A stretch of DNA of 64,000 nt from Prevotellaceae bacterium KH2P17 (GTDB lineage: Bacteria; Bacteroidota; Bacteroidia; Bacteroidales; Bacteroidaceae). Under the pieces are notes generated by a model, which was given only the letters and a program-made list of their open reading frames with translations, was not told the origin of the DNA and did not search any database. This document shows positions 23,193 through 33,342 of the stretch, one piece after another; the first letter of the stretch is position 1, and each line of letters opens with the position of its first letter. The DNA lies in contig FZRE01000005.1 of the NCBI GenBank assembly GCA_900199655.1, positions 50,771 through 114,770 on the forward strand. The letters are read 5' to 3'. Both the position numbers and the translations under genes were made by a program.

Positions 23193-24159
23193 GGGCGTTG
23201 CTGATGTTGAGGATGATTTTGCCTCCTGCACCGCCCCGCTCCAGCAGGGTGTGGGCTTCGGCAATTTCATCGAGAGCGAACACCTTGCTGTATAGCGGGC
23301 GGATGTGTGCCCGGGCGATGAGGCCGAACAGCTCGTTGATGACTTGCCGGGTGGGATAGTTGCTGAAGAAGCCCGAGAGAAACACCCCGTTGGGAATTTG
23401 CTTGATTGGGTCAAAGTCGGGTAAGGTGAACTGGTTGCCCAGTATTCCCGTGTTGCAAACGTAGCCTGGACGGCTTACGGTGCGCATGGTGTCGGCCAGC
23501 GTCTTGGGTCCTACAAGCTCCAGAGCCTTGTTGGGCTTAACGGGCAGGGCGGCGGAGCTGATGTGGGCGTCGTCCGTAACGCAGCAGTCGGCGCCGAGTG
23601 CACGCAGTTCGCCGAACGACTGCTCCCTTCGGCAGGCTCCGATAACCGTGGCTCCCATTGCTTTGGCCAGCTGGATGGCCGCTTTGCCCACCGTACTTGT
23701 GGCCCCGCGCACCAGCAGCGTGTCACCGGGTTGCAGCAACAGGCACTCCTGCAGCGAGCCGTAGGCAGTGTAGTAGGTTTCGGGAACGGCGGCCAGTGAA
23801 ATCCAGTCGAGGTCGGTATCCACGCCGAACACGATTTTCTCCGGCAGCAGGGCGTATTCCGCATAGCTGCCGTTGAAGGAGCGCCCCATGCCTCCCATGA
23901 GCGCGATGACCCTGTCGCCGTTGCTGAAGCGGCTGTCGGAGGCGTCGGCAATCTCGCCCACGCACTCTATTCCCGGTACCACGGGCGTGTTGATATAGTC
24001 GGAGTCGGCCTCGAACTGGCGCATCAGAGCTTCCGAGTGGTTCAGTCCGGCAGCGTGAATCTTGACCAGTACCCAGCCGGGTTTAACCTTTGGCAGGGGC
24101 AACTCGCTGACTTTCAGGTCTTCGGCCTTGCAGCAATGGTTAATGACTACAGCTTTCAT
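23179..24159 (-). CDS. MDR family zinc-free quinone-reductase-like oxidoreductase
   Basis: A protein of 326 residues in the medium-chain dehydrogenase/reductase superfamily. It has a GroES-like N-terminal domain (KPGWVLVKIHAAGLNHSEALMRQF, VVPGIECVGEIA, NGDRVIALMGGMGR). A Rossmann domain follows with the nucleotide motif GATSTVGKAAIQLAKAMGATVIGACR at about 150-175. The Cys and His zinc ligands of alcohol dehydrogenases are absent, as in NADPH:quinone oxidoreductases. The likely role is detoxification of quinones or reactive carbonyls, in line with the HxlR regulator it is fused to transcriptionally (14-nt overlap). It is the first gene of the operon. Confidence 0.9.
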   Translation of the reverse strand: MKAVVINHCCKAEDLKVSELPLPKVKPGWVLVKIHAAGLNHSEALMRQFEADSDYINTPVVPGIECVGEIADASDSRFSNGDRVIALMGGMGRSFNGSYAEYALLPEKIVFGVDTDLDWISLAAVPETYYTAYGSLQECLLLQPGDTLLVRGATSTVGKAAIQLAKAMGATVIGACRREQSFGELRALGADCCVTDDAHISSAALPVKPNKALELVGPKTLADTMRTVSRPGYVCNTGILGNQFTLPDFDPIKQIPNGVFLSGFFSNYPTRQVINELFGLIARAHIRPLYSKVFALDEIAEAHTLLERGGAGGKIILNISNAHEQK

Positions 24160-24187
24160 ATAGCGTGAGAGTTGTTCCTTTATTCTT

Positions 24188-24205
24188 GATAGTTACTTAT
24201 CTATC
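24188..24205. promoter_or_regulatory. Candidate HxlR operator
   Basis: Inverted repeat GATAG-TTACTTAT-CTATC located between the -7 element of the MDR-hxlR promoter and the ATG, where a bound repressor would block transcription. The assignment to the adjacent HxlR protein is inference from position and symmetry. Confidence 0.4.
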
Positions 24206-24215
24206 CTTTTGTCTG

Positions 24216-24246
24216 CAAAAATAGGAATTTTTGTTTTACCTCACAA
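24216..24246 (-). promoter_or_regulatory. Promoter of the MDR-hxlR-(peptide-rSAM) operon
   Basis: Minus strand: TTG (24244-24246), 20 nt, TATTTTTG (24216-24223). This is a full consensus promoter. No equally good promoter is seen in the 41 nt before the peptide gene, only a TATGTTTA near 22801-22808, so the peptide may depend on this one. Confidence 0.7.
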
Positions 24247-24425
24247 GAACGTACAACGGTATTCCTAACTTACCGAAAGGAAGTAAAGCTGGAAATCAGA
24301 CACTTGCCCTTACGAGCTTAAATTTATTTAAGAAAATGTGCGCTCTGTGTGGAACGGATGGCTGCTGCCCTGTAACAGTCATGGTATAACAGCCCTAACG
24401 GGGTGACGATACAAATAAAATGGCG

Positions 24426-24442
24426 GAAAATCGACGATTTTC
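24426..24442. promoter_or_regulatory. Perfect palindrome abutting the rimP promoter
   Basis: GAAAATCG-A-CGATTTTC is a perfect 8-bp inverted repeat with a 1-nt centre. It ends immediately upstream of the -33 TTG. A regulator site or a remnant terminator are both possible; there is no T-run. Confidence 0.4.
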
Positions 24443-24473
24443 TTGTGTGATAACGAAAATATTCGTAACTTTG
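24443..24473 (+). promoter_or_regulatory. Promoter of rimP-nusA-infB
   Basis: TTG (24443-24445), 20 nt, TAACTTTG (24466-24473). A full consensus match; the leader to the rimP ATG is about 55 nt. Confidence 0.75.
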
Positions 24474-24534
24474 CATCGTTCAGTGGAATGAGGGGCTCCG
24501 GTAGAGCTCCTCATTCTGTTTTAATACAGATGAT

Positions 24535-25002
24535 ATGATAGACAAGAACGTCGTAAAGAAGTTAGTTGACGAGTGGCTGCAAGACAAGGAGTATTTCCTC
24601 GTGGACATCGATATCAACCAGGATGACAAAATCATCGTGGAGATTGACCATGTCGATGGAGTGTGGATAGAAGACTGCGTCGCCTTGAGCAAGTTCATTG
24701 AGGAGCATCTCAACCGCGACGAAGAAGATTACGAGCTCGAAGTGGGCTCCGCCGGTCTTGGTCAGCCTTTCAAGGTTCCGCAACAGTACGAGAACTTCGT
24801 GGGAAAAGAGGTGGAAGTGATGACGGCCGAGGGCACCAAGGTGCGCGGAGTGCTGAAGAGCGTGGCCGGAAACGACTTCGTAGTGACCGTGAGGGAGCGC
24901 GTGCAGGTGGAAGGTCGTAAGCGTCCGCAACTGCAGAACGTAGACCACACCTACCAGATGGATAATGTAAAATACACCAAATACTTAATCAGTTTCAAAT
25001 AA
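24535..25002 (+). CDS. rimP: Ribosome maturation factor RimP
   Basis: A protein of 155 residues. The N-terminal alpha/beta domain (about 1-82) ends with the diagnostic EDYELEVGSAGLGQPFK, equivalent to the ELEVSSPGLDRPL motif of other RimP proteins. The C-terminal SH3-like domain (about 85-155) holds KEVEVMTAEGTKVRGVLKSV. RimP helps assemble the 30S subunit. The order rimP-nusA-infB is conserved in most bacteria and confirms the assignment. The stop is 4 nt from the nusA start. Confidence 0.97.
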   Translation: MIDKNVVKKLVDEWLQDKEYFLVDIDINQDDKIIVEIDHVDGVWIEDCVALSKFIEEHLNRDEEDYELEVGSAGLGQPFKVPQQYENFVGKEVEVMTAEGTKVRGVLKSVAGNDFVVTVRERVQVEGRKRPQLQNVDHTYQMDNVKYTKYLISFK

Positions 25003-25006
25003 AGCT

Positions 25007-26272
25007 ATGGCAGCAAGAAAGAAAGATGAAGCGACCGTGAGCATGGTCGATACCTTCCGCGAATTTAAGGACACCAAGAATATTGACCGTACAACGCTGG
25101 TAAGCGTGTTGGAGGAAAGTTTCCGCAACGTGCTTGCTAAGATTTACGGCAGCGACGAGAACTTTGACGTCATCGTGAACCCCGATAAGGGCGACTTCGA
25201 AATCTACCGCAACCGCGTTGTTGTGGCCGACGGAGAGGTGGAAGACGAGAATAAGGAGATTAGTCTCAAGGACGCCCAGAAGATAGAACCCGACTATGAG
25301 GTGGGCGAGGACGTATCAGAACGCGTGGACTTTGCCAAGTTCGGCCGCCGTGCCATCCTGACTCTGCGCCAGACTTTGGCATCAAAGATACTGGAACTGG
25401 AGCACGATTCGCTCTACAATAAATATAAGGACCGCGTGGGACAGGTTGTTTCGTGCGAGGTGTATCAAATCTGGAAGCGCGAGGTTCTGCTCGTTGACGA
25501 CGAGAACAACGAGCTTATACTGCCCAAATCGGAGCAGATTCCCTCGGACCAATACCACAAGGGCGAGACCGTGAGGGCCGTTATCCTGCGCGTGGACAAC
25601 GAGAACAACAACCCCAAGATTATCCTGAGCCGCACCAGCCCCGTGTTCCTGGAGCGCCTGCTGGAGGCCGAGGTGCCCGAAATAAGCGACGGGCTAATCT
25701 CCATCAAGAAGATAGCACGCATGCCGGGAGAGCGCGCCAAGATAGCCGTTGAGAGCTACGACGAGCGCATAGACCCCGTAGGAGCCTGCGTGGGCGTAAA
25801 GGGCAGCCGCGTACACGGCATCGTCCGCGAGTTGTGCAACGAGAATATTGACGTCATCAACTACACGTCCAACATCAAGCTCTTTATCCAGCGCGCCCTC
25901 AGTCCGGCCCGAGTAAACAACATCGAGATAGACGAGGAGGAGCGCAAGGCAGCCGTTTACCTGCAGCCGGAGGAAGTAAGTCTGGCCATAGGTCGCGGCG
26001 GACTGAACATCAAACTGGCCTCCATGCTCACCGAGTACACCATAGACGTGTTCCGTGAGGTATCGGAGAACGAGGCCGACGAGGACATCTATCTGGACGA
26101 GTTCACCGATGAAATCGACCAGTGGGTCATCGATGCCATCAAGTCCATTGGCCTGGATACGGCCAAGGCCGTGCTCAACGCCCCGCGCGAGATGCTGATT
26201 GAGAAAGCCGACCTGGAGGAGGAAACCGTAGACAACGTGCTGCGCATCCTCAAGACAGAGTTCGAACGATAG
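25007..26272 (+). CDS. nusA: Transcription termination/antitermination factor NusA
   Basis: A protein of 421 residues. It has an N-terminal RNA-polymerase-binding domain (about 1-130), an S1 domain (about 135-200: GQVVSCEVYQIWKREVLLVDDEN), and two KH domains (about 205-345: DPVGACVGVKGSRVHGIVRELCNENIDVI and LAIGRGGLNIKLASMLTEYTIDV). A short helix-hairpin-helix-like tail (SIGLDTAKAVLNAPREMLIEKADLEEETVDNVLRIL) follows. It lacks the double acidic repeat of E. coli NusA, as usual in Bacteroidetes. It controls pausing, termination and rRNA antitermination. Confidence 0.97.
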   Translation: MAARKKDEATVSMVDTFREFKDTKNIDRTTLVSVLEESFRNVLAKIYGSDENFDVIVNPDKGDFEIYRNRVVVADGEVEDENKEISLKDAQKIEPDYEVGEDVSERVDFAKFGRRAILTLRQTLASKILELEHDSLYNKYKDRVGQVVSCEVYQIWKREVLLVDDENNELILPKSEQIPSDQYHKGETVRAVILRVDNENNNPKIILSRTSPVFLERLLEAEVPEISDGLISIKKIARMPGERAKIAVESYDERIDPVGACVGVKGSRVHGIVRELCNENIDVINYTSNIKLFIQRALSPARVNNIEIDEEERKAAVYLQPEEVSLAIGRGGLNIKLASMLTEYTIDVFREVSENEADEDIYLDEFTDEIDQWVIDAIKSIGLDTAKAVLNAPREMLIEKADLEEETVDNVLRILKTEFER

Positions 26273-26427
26273 CAATGAACACACATACAAGTTGATGGTT
26301 GTTGGGTGATGGCGGCACGCCGGTAGCTAAAGGGTGTGGCTACACGACTGCTCCATGTCAGGAACCCCAACGCCATTGCGAAACCAACAACCAACAACCC
26401 AGCACCCGGCATCTAAATATAAAGTTA
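26273..26427. repeat. nusA-infB gap with TTGTTGG/CCAACAA inverted repeat
   Basis: GTTGATGGTTGTTGGGTGATGG near 26293-26312 is roughly complementary to CCAACAACCAACAACCCAGCACCC near 26383-26407. The transcript could form a long stem just before the infB start. Similar CCATCACCC-type filler occurs inside sufS at 34327-34374. Confidence 0.5.
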
Positions 26428-29298
26428 ATGAGCATCAGATTAAATAAAGCATTACGTGAGTTGAACATAGGACTTCAGACGGCAGTTGAATTCCTGGAGA
26501 AGAAAGGCAAGTTGGGTGAAGAGAAGCTGGAACCGACTTCCAAAATCAGTGACGAGCAGTACGAGTTGCTGGTTGAGGGTTTCAGACAGGACGCCGAAGT
26601 GCGCAACCAGGCTGAAAAGCTCTTCCAGAAGAAGCCCAAGGAGAAGAAGCGTGCTGCCGAACCGAAGGACTCTTCGGCTAAAGGTGTGCTGTCATCTGCC
26701 GGCCAGCAGCAGTACAAACCGCTTGGTAAGATAGACTTGGACAGCATAGGAAAGAAGAAGCCTGTGCTGAAAGAGACTGCTGCTCCGGAGCCACAGAAGG
26801 CTCCCGAGGCAGAGGCTGCTGCCGTAAGCCCTGCCACAAAACCCGAAACTCCTGCTCCGGCACAGGCTCCGGAGGCCGCTCCTGAACCGCAGCCTGCCGT
26901 AAGCCCCGCCGCCGCAAAGCCCGAACCGCAGCCTGCCCCCGCGCCGGCAGTTAAACCGGAGGCTCCTGAAAAGGCTCCCGCAGAGCCCAAACCGGCCGCT
27001 GCTGCAACCGTTCAGGCCGCATCCACGGCTCTAGCCGCCGAGCCAAAGCCGGCAGCAGAGCCCAAGGAGGTGGCAAGCCAGGAGCCCGAAGTATATCAGC
27101 TCAAGAGCGAGAAGAAGATTCTGAACACCCCGAAGGTGAACGTTCTGGGCAAGATAGACCTCGATGCCATCAATCAGAGCACCCGTCCGAAGAAGAAATC
27201 GAAGGAGGAGAAGCGCAAGGAACGCGAGGAGAAAGCCCAGCAACAGCACAGCGGCGAGCGCAAGAAGCGCACCCGCATCAAGACGGAGCGCGTAGACATC
27301 AACGCTGCTGCCAACCAGGCAGCCGCTGCCGGCAAAAAGAAAGGGCAGGCTGCCGGCAAGAACCGCAAGCGCAACCAGAAGCCTCTGGAGGTGAACGAGG
27401 AAGATGTGGCACGCCAGGTTAAGGAAACCTTGGCCCGCCTCACCAACAAGCAGAGCCAGAACAAGAAAGGAGCAAAGTACCGAAAGGAGAAACGCGAGGC
27501 CGTACAGGAGAAGCTGAACGCCGAGGCCAAGGCCGAGCGCAAGGACAGCAAGACGCTGAAGCTGACCGAATTTGTTACCGTGAGCGAGCTGGCCAACATG
27601 ATGGACGTAAGCGTAAACCAGATTATAGGCACGCTGATGAGCATCGGCGTCATGGCTTCCATCAACCAGCGCCTCGATGCCGAGACCATTAACATGGTGG
27701 CAGAGGAGTTCGGCTACAAGACCGAATACGTGAGTGCTGAGGTTCAGGAAGCCGTAAGCGAGGAACTGGACGACGAGGCCGACCTCGTTCCGCGTGCTCC
27801 GATAGTGACCGTGATGGGCCATGTAGACCACGGCAAGACCAGTTTGCTGGACCACATCCGCAACACCAACGTCATAGCCGGCGAGGCCGGAGGCATTACC
27901 CAGCACATAGGAGCCTACGGCGTAACGCTGAAGAACGGCCGCAAGGTTACCTTCCTCGACACGCCGGGACACGAAGCATTCACCGCCATGCGTGCCCGCG
28001 GCGCCCAGGTAACTGACATTGCCATCATCATCATAGCTGCCGACGACTCCGTGATGCCCACCACCAAGGAGGCCATTGCCCACGCGCAGGCAGCCGGAGT
28101 GCCCATGGTGTTTGCCATCAACAAGATAGACAAGCCGGGCGCCAACCCCGACAAGATACGTGAAGACCTTGCCAACATGAACCTGCTCGTAGAAGAGTGG
28201 GGCGGCAAGTACCAGTGTCAGGAAATCAGTGCCAAGAAAGGCATCGGCGTGGACGAGCTCATGGAGAAGGTTCTCCTTGAGGCCGACATGCTCGATCTCA
28301 AAGCTAATCCGAACCGAAAGGCCACGGGTACGGTCATCGAGTCGTCGCTCGACAAGGGCCGGGGCTACGTGAGCACGGTGCTCGTGAGCAACGGCACACT
28401 CCGCGTAGGCGACTACGTGATAGCCGGAACCAGCTGGGGACGCATCAAGGCCATGTTCAACGAGCGCAACCAGCGCATCGACGACGTGCGCCCGGCCGAG
28501 CCTGCCATCATCCTGGGACTCAACGGCGCCCCTACCGCAGGCGACGCCTTCCACGTGCTGGAGAGCGAACAGGAGGTGCGCGAGATAGCCAACAAGCGCG
28601 AGCAGCTGCAGCGTGAGCAGGGCCTGCGCACGCAGAAGCGCCTCTCGCTCGACGACATCTCGCACCGCATTGCACTGGGTTCGTTCAAGGAACTCAACAT
28701 TATTGTCAAGGGAGATACCGACGGTTCCATCGAAGCTCTTAGCGACTCGTTCATCAAACTCTCTACGGAGAAGGTGAACGTGAACGTTATCTACAAGGCC
28801 GTGGGCCAGATTTCAGAGAGCGACGTCACCCTGGCCGATGCCTCCGATGCCATCATCGTGGGCTTCCAGGTGCGCCCCTCGGCCGCTGCACGCAGGCAGG
28901 CCGACCAGGAGGGAGTGGAAATCAACACCTACTCAGTTATCTACGATGCCATCGACGACGTGCATTCGGCCATGGAGGGCATGCTCGACAAGGTGAAGAA
29001 GGAAGTCGTTACAGGCCAGCTCGAAGTACGGCAGGTGTACAAGATAAGCAAGGTGGGAACCGTTGCCGGTGCACTGGTAACCGAAGGAAAGGTACACAAC
29101 AAGGACAAGGTGCACGTGATACGCGACGGCATTGTTGTGAAGACGGCCGACATAGACTCGCTGAAGCGCTACAAGGACGACGTGAAGGAGGTTGTTACCG
29201 GACTGGAGTGCGGTATCAGCCTGGTAAACTTCAACGACATACAGACGGGCGACACACTCGAAACCTTTACCGAGATAGAGGTAGAACAGAAGCTGTAG
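26428..29298 (+). CDS. infB: Translation initiation factor IF-2
   Basis: A protein of 956 residues; the GTPase that places initiator tRNA on the 30S subunit. The start [27 protein letters not shown] is the standard IF-2 N-terminal domain; a longer frame starts inside the intergenic repeat and is not used. Residues about 80-260 are a disordered Pro/Ala/Glu/Lys segment. A second IF2_N module ([33 protein letters not shown]) precedes the G domain from about 460, with G1 [10 protein letters not shown]3 DTPGHEAF and G4 [10 protein letters not shown]. Domains II-IV follow to the end. It is the third gene of the operon. Confidence 0.97.
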   Translation: MSIRLNKALRELNIGLQTAVEFLEKKGKLGEEKLEPTSKISDEQYELLVEGFRQDAEVRNQAEKLFQKKPKEKKRAAEPKDSSAKGVLSSAGQQQYKPLGKIDLDSIGKKKPVLKETAAPEPQKAPEAEAAAVSPATKPETPAPAQAPEAAPEPQPAVSPAAAKPEPQPAPAPAVKPEAPEKAPAEPKPAAAATVQAASTALAAEPKPAAEPKEVASQEPEVYQLKSEKKILNTPKVNVLGKIDLDAINQSTRPKKKSKEEKRKEREEKAQQQHSGERKKRTRIKTERVDINAAANQAAAAGKKKGQAAGKNRKRNQKPLEVNEEDVARQVKETLARLTNKQSQNKKGAKYRKEKREAVQEKLNAEAKAERKDSKTLKLTEFVTVSELANMMDVSVNQIIGTLMSIGVMASINQRLDAETINMVAEEFGYKTEYVSAEVQEAVSEELDDEADLVPRAPIVTVMGHVDHGKTSLLDHIRNTNVIAGEAGGITQHIGAYGVTLKNGRKVTFLDTPGHEAFTAMRARGAQVTDIAIIIIAADDSVMPTTKEAIAHAQAAGVPMVFAINKIDKPGANPDKIREDLANMNLLVEEWGGKYQCQEISAKKGIGVDELMEKVLLEADMLDLKANPNRKATGTVIESSLDKGRGYVSTVLVSNGTLRVGDYVIAGTSWGRIKAMFNERNQRIDDVRPAEPAIILGLNGAPTAGDAFHVLESEQEVREIANKREQLQREQGLRTQKRLSLDDISHRIALGSFKELNIIVKGDTDGSIEALSDSFIKLSTEKVNVNVIYKAVGQISESDVTLADASDAIIVGFQVRPSAAARRQADQEGVEINTYSVIYDAIDDVHSAMEGMLDKVKKEVVTGQLEVRQVYKISKVGTVAGALVTEGKVHNKDKVHVIRDGIVVKTADIDSLKRYKDDVKEVVTGLECGISLVNFNDIQTGDTLETFTEIEVEQKL

Positions 29299-29525
29299 CC
29301 CCGGCTGCCTGCCGGCGGGCGTTCCGCAGGAGCTATCGTTCAAGCCCCTTGGAGGTATCCTTCAGGGCCCTTGAACGATAGCTTCAAGCCCCTTGAACGG
29401 CACCTCCGCCCGGACGCCTCTTGGCAGGCGGCCCGGCAGAGCGTATGACACGGTAGTGGCACCACTGGCCAAAAGGTCAGGATGTCACTACTGCAATGAA
29501 TAACAAATGTTACTGTTTGACAGGA
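29299..29525. other. infB-sufB intergenic region
   Basis: It contains one TTCAAG palindrome array (29339-29398) flanked by GC-rich inverted segments (GCTGCCTGCCGGCGGGC and GGCAGGCGGCCCGGCAG). Closer to sufB lies a short symmetrical AGTGG-CA-CCACT at about 29456-29467. No gene is supported. Confidence 0.5.
29339..29398. repeat. TTCAAG palindrome array, copy 3
   Basis: Units TTCAAGCCCCTTGGAG (29339-29354), TTCAGGGCCCTTGAAC (29361-29376) and TTCAAGCCCCTTGAAC (29383-29398), with spacers GTATCC and GATAGC. Exact 22-nt period. It begins 40 nt after the infB stop. Confidence 0.85.
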
Positions 29526-29540
29526 TGGCACGCCTTTTGC
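29526..29540 (+). promoter_or_regulatory. Candidate sigma-54-type promoter before sufB
   Basis: TGGCACG-CCTT-TTGC is a perfect match to the -24/-12 core consensus TGGCACG-N4-TTGC. No TAnnTTTG promoter is visible nearby. The predicted transcript start, near 29552, leaves a leader of only about 4 nt, which is a reason for caution. Whether this genome has RpoN cannot be seen here. Confidence 0.4.
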
Positions 29541-29555
29541 GTGTCGTGTACAGAT

Positions 29556-31013
<1,458 letters not shown>

Positions 31014-31155
31014 GGGAGCCTCTCCCGGCCTCCCCGAGGGGGAGGAGGGTAGCTGCTGCCACGCAAGAAGAAAGTAATAAAATGATGATAACTGTGTGTC
31101 TGCATCCCTTCCATAAACAGGCAGACACTCCTCTCCGCCGGAGAGGCACGGAAGG
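31014..31155. repeat. sufB-sufC gap with three hairpins
   Basis: Three perfect inverted repeats are packed in 142 bp: CCTCCCC-GAG-GGGGAGG (31029-31045), GTGTCTGC/GCAGACAC (31096-31103 and 31121-31128), and CTCTCC-GCC-GGAGAG (31131-31145). The first resembles the end hairpin of the MITE-like elements elsewhere in the window. They could protect or partly terminate the transcript between sufB and sufC. Confidence 0.6.
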
Positions 31156-31929
31156 ATGATGAATATGTTAGAGGTAAAGAATCTGCATGCCGCGATTGCA
31201 GGCAAAGAAATACTGCGAGGCATCAACCTTACGGTAGGCGCCGGAGAGGTTCATGCCGTGATGGGACCTAACGGTTCGGGTAAGTCAACGCTCTCGGCAG
31301 TGCTCACGGGTAACCCGCTCTACGAGGTTACCGAGGGCAGCGCAACCTTCAATGGCAAGGATCTGCTGGCCATGAAACCCGAGGACAGGGCCCACGAAGG
31401 ACTCTTCCTGAGCTTCCAGTACCCCGTGGAGATACCCGGAGTGAGCATGGTCAACTTCATGAAAGCCGCCGTCAACGCCAAGCGCGAGTATCAGGGGCTG
31501 GAACCGCTCAATGCAGCAGAGTTCCTGAAGCTGATGAGGGAGCGCCGCAAGATAGTTGACCTGGACTCCAAGCTGTCGCACCGCTCGGTCAACGAGGGCT
31601 TCTCCGGCGGCGAGAAAAAACGCAACGAGATTTTCCAGATGGCCATGCTCGAACCGCAGCTCAGCATCCTCGACGAGACTGACTCCGGCCTCGACGTCGA
31701 TGCCATGCGTATTGTGGCCGACGGAGTGAACAGACTCTTCACCCCGCAGAAGAGCATCATCGTCATCACTCACTACGAGCGGCTGCTCGACATGATAAAA
31801 CCCAACGTGGTGCACGTGCTCTACAACGGCCGTATCGTGAAGACCGCCGGCCCTGAACTGGCCAAGGAGATAGAAGCCAAGGGCTATGACTGGATAAAGG
31901 AAGAGGCCGACGCTAACTTTGGAGAATGA
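31156..31929 (+). CDS. sufC: Fe-S cluster assembly ATPase SufC
   Basis: A protein of 257 residues; ABC-type ATPase without membrane domain. Walker A GPNGSGKST near residue 37, Q-loop SFQYPVEIPG, signature FSGGEKKRNE, Walker B LSILDETDSGLD, H-loop ITHYERLL. The LDETDSGLDVDA stretch is typical of SufC. In-frame ATGs at 31156, 31159 and 31165 are possible starts. Its stop overlaps the sufD start (ATGA), so the two are translationally coupled. It drives conformational change of the SufBCD scaffold. Confidence 0.97.
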   Translation: MMNMLEVKNLHAAIAGKEILRGINLTVGAGEVHAVMGPNGSGKSTLSAVLTGNPLYEVTEGSATFNGKDLLAMKPEDRAHEGLFLSFQYPVEIPGVSMVNFMKAAVNAKREYQGLEPLNAAEFLKLMRERRKIVDLDSKLSHRSVNEGFSGGEKKRNEIFQMAMLEPQLSILDETDSGLDVDAMRIVADGVNRLFTPQKSIIVITHYERLLDMIKPNVVHVLYNGRIVKTAGPELAKEIEAKGYDWIKEEADANFGE

Positions 31930-33272
31930 TGAACAGCGAGACACAATACATAAAACTCTATACCGAAGCTCGTGAGCTGATAGCCCAACACTCGGCTGCG
32001 CCGCTCAATGCGGTGCGCGAGGAGGCCTTTGCCGACTTCAAGGAGCAGGGCTTCCCCACGCAGAAGGTGGAACGGTACAAGTACACCGACATGCCTGAAC
32101 TCTTCGAGCCTGACTACGGACTCAACCTTGGAAGGCTCCGGATACCGGTCAATCCCTACAATGCTTTCCGCTGCGACGTGCCCAACCTGAGCACTTCGCT
32201 CTACTTCGTGGTCAACGACGCCTTCTACACCGAGGCGCTGCCGCAGGCCCAGTTGCCCGAGGGAGTGATTGTGGACAGCCTCTGCGCTGTGGCCGAAAGC
32301 CGCCCCGAGCTGGTTTCGCGCTACTATTCAAGGCTCGCGAAGACCGACGAAGACGCCGTTACTGCACTCAACACGATGCTTGCCCAGGATGGTCTGATGG
32401 TCTATGTGCCCAGGAACGTGAAGGTTGACCGCTGCATCCAGGTGGTCAACTTGTTGCGGGCAGACGTCGACCTGATGGTCAATCGCCGCGTGCTGATAGT
32501 GATGGAAGAGGGCTCGGAAGCCAAGTTCCTCTTCTGTGACCATACCGCCGACGACCGCAACTTCCTTGCTACGCAGGTCATAGAAGCCTACGTCGGCGCC
32601 AATGCCAGCCTCGATTTGTACTGCATGGAGGAAACTCACGCCCGCAACAAGCGCGTGAGCAATGTCTATGTGGAGCAGCTGGAGAACAGCCGCTTCAACC
32701 ATAACGTCATCACGCTGCACAACGGCATCACCCGCAACAGGCTCGACCTGCTGTTAAAGGGCGAGGGAGCAGAGTGCTGGGTCAACGGCTGCGTGATTGC
32801 CGACAAGAACCAGCATGTGGACAACAACACCCTGATAGACCACCAGGTGCCCCACTGCGACAGCCATGAACTGTACAAGTATGTACTCGACGGGCATGCC
32901 GTTGGGGCCTTTGCCGGCCGTGTGCTGGTGCGTCACGACGCACAAAAAACAAACTCGATAGAGCGTAACCAGAACCTTTGTGCATCTCCCACGGCCCGCA
33001 TGTACACCCAACCGATGCTGGAGATTTATGCAGACGACGTGAAGTGTGCACACGGTTCGACCGTCGGACAGCTCAATGACGCGGCCTTGTTCTACATGCG
33101 CCAGCGCGGCGTAAGCATGGAGGAAGCCAAGCTCCTGCTCGAGTTCGCCTTCATCAACGAGGTTATCGACCAGATGAAACTCGAGCCTCTGCGCGACCGC
33201 CTGCACTATCTTGTCGAGAAGCGCTTCCGCGGCGAGCTCAGCAAATGCGAGGACTGCAAGCTCTGCAGGTAA
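31926..33272 (+). CDS. sufD: Fe-S cluster assembly scaffold subunit SufD
   Basis: A protein of 448 residues; paralogue of SufB. It has a helical N-terminal region with FPTQKVERYKYTDMPELFEPDYG and a beta-helix core. The C-terminal motif VKCAHGSTVGQLNDAALFYMRQRGV contains the conserved His (E. coli His360) used in cluster assembly, and the protein closes with LVEKRFRGELSKCEDCKLC. The tail, with Cys-x2-Cys-x3-Cys spacing, is noticeable and may bind metal. Starts 31926 and 31929 are equivalent. sufS follows after a 64-70-nt gap. Confidence 0.95.
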   Translation: MMNSETQYIKLYTEARELIAQHSAAPLNAVREEAFADFKEQGFPTQKVERYKYTDMPELFEPDYGLNLGRLRIPVNPYNAFRCDVPNLSTSLYFVVNDAFYTEALPQAQLPEGVIVDSLCAVAESRPELVSRYYSRLAKTDEDAVTALNTMLAQDGLMVYVPRNVKVDRCIQVVNLLRADVDLMVNRRVLIVMEEGSEAKFLFCDHTADDRNFLATQVIEAYVGANASLDLYCMEETHARNKRVSNVYVEQLENSRFNHNVITLHNGITRNRLDLLLKGEGAECWVNGCVIADKNQHVDNNTLIDHQVPHCDSHELYKYVLDGHAVGAFAGRVLVRHDAQKTNSIERNQNLCASPTARMYTQPMLEIYADDVKCAHGSTVGQLNDAALFYMRQRGVSMEEAKLLLEFAFINEVIDQMKLEPLRDRLHYLVEKRFRGELSKCEDCKLCR

Positions 33273-33342
33273 CAGGCAAGCCTCTGCGGGCAAAGCAGCA
33301 AGGAGGAAAGAAGCGAGAAGAAAACCACCAGCAAGAATGATT

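Noticed and set aside
26299..26427. N-terminal extension of IF-2
   Set aside because: It reads through the intergenic inverted repeat; MSIRLNKAL is the conserved N-terminus.
27031..28665. Long minus-strand open frame opposite infB
   Set aside because: It is a shadow of infB codon usage; the product is low-complexity and the plus strand carries full IF-2 motifs.
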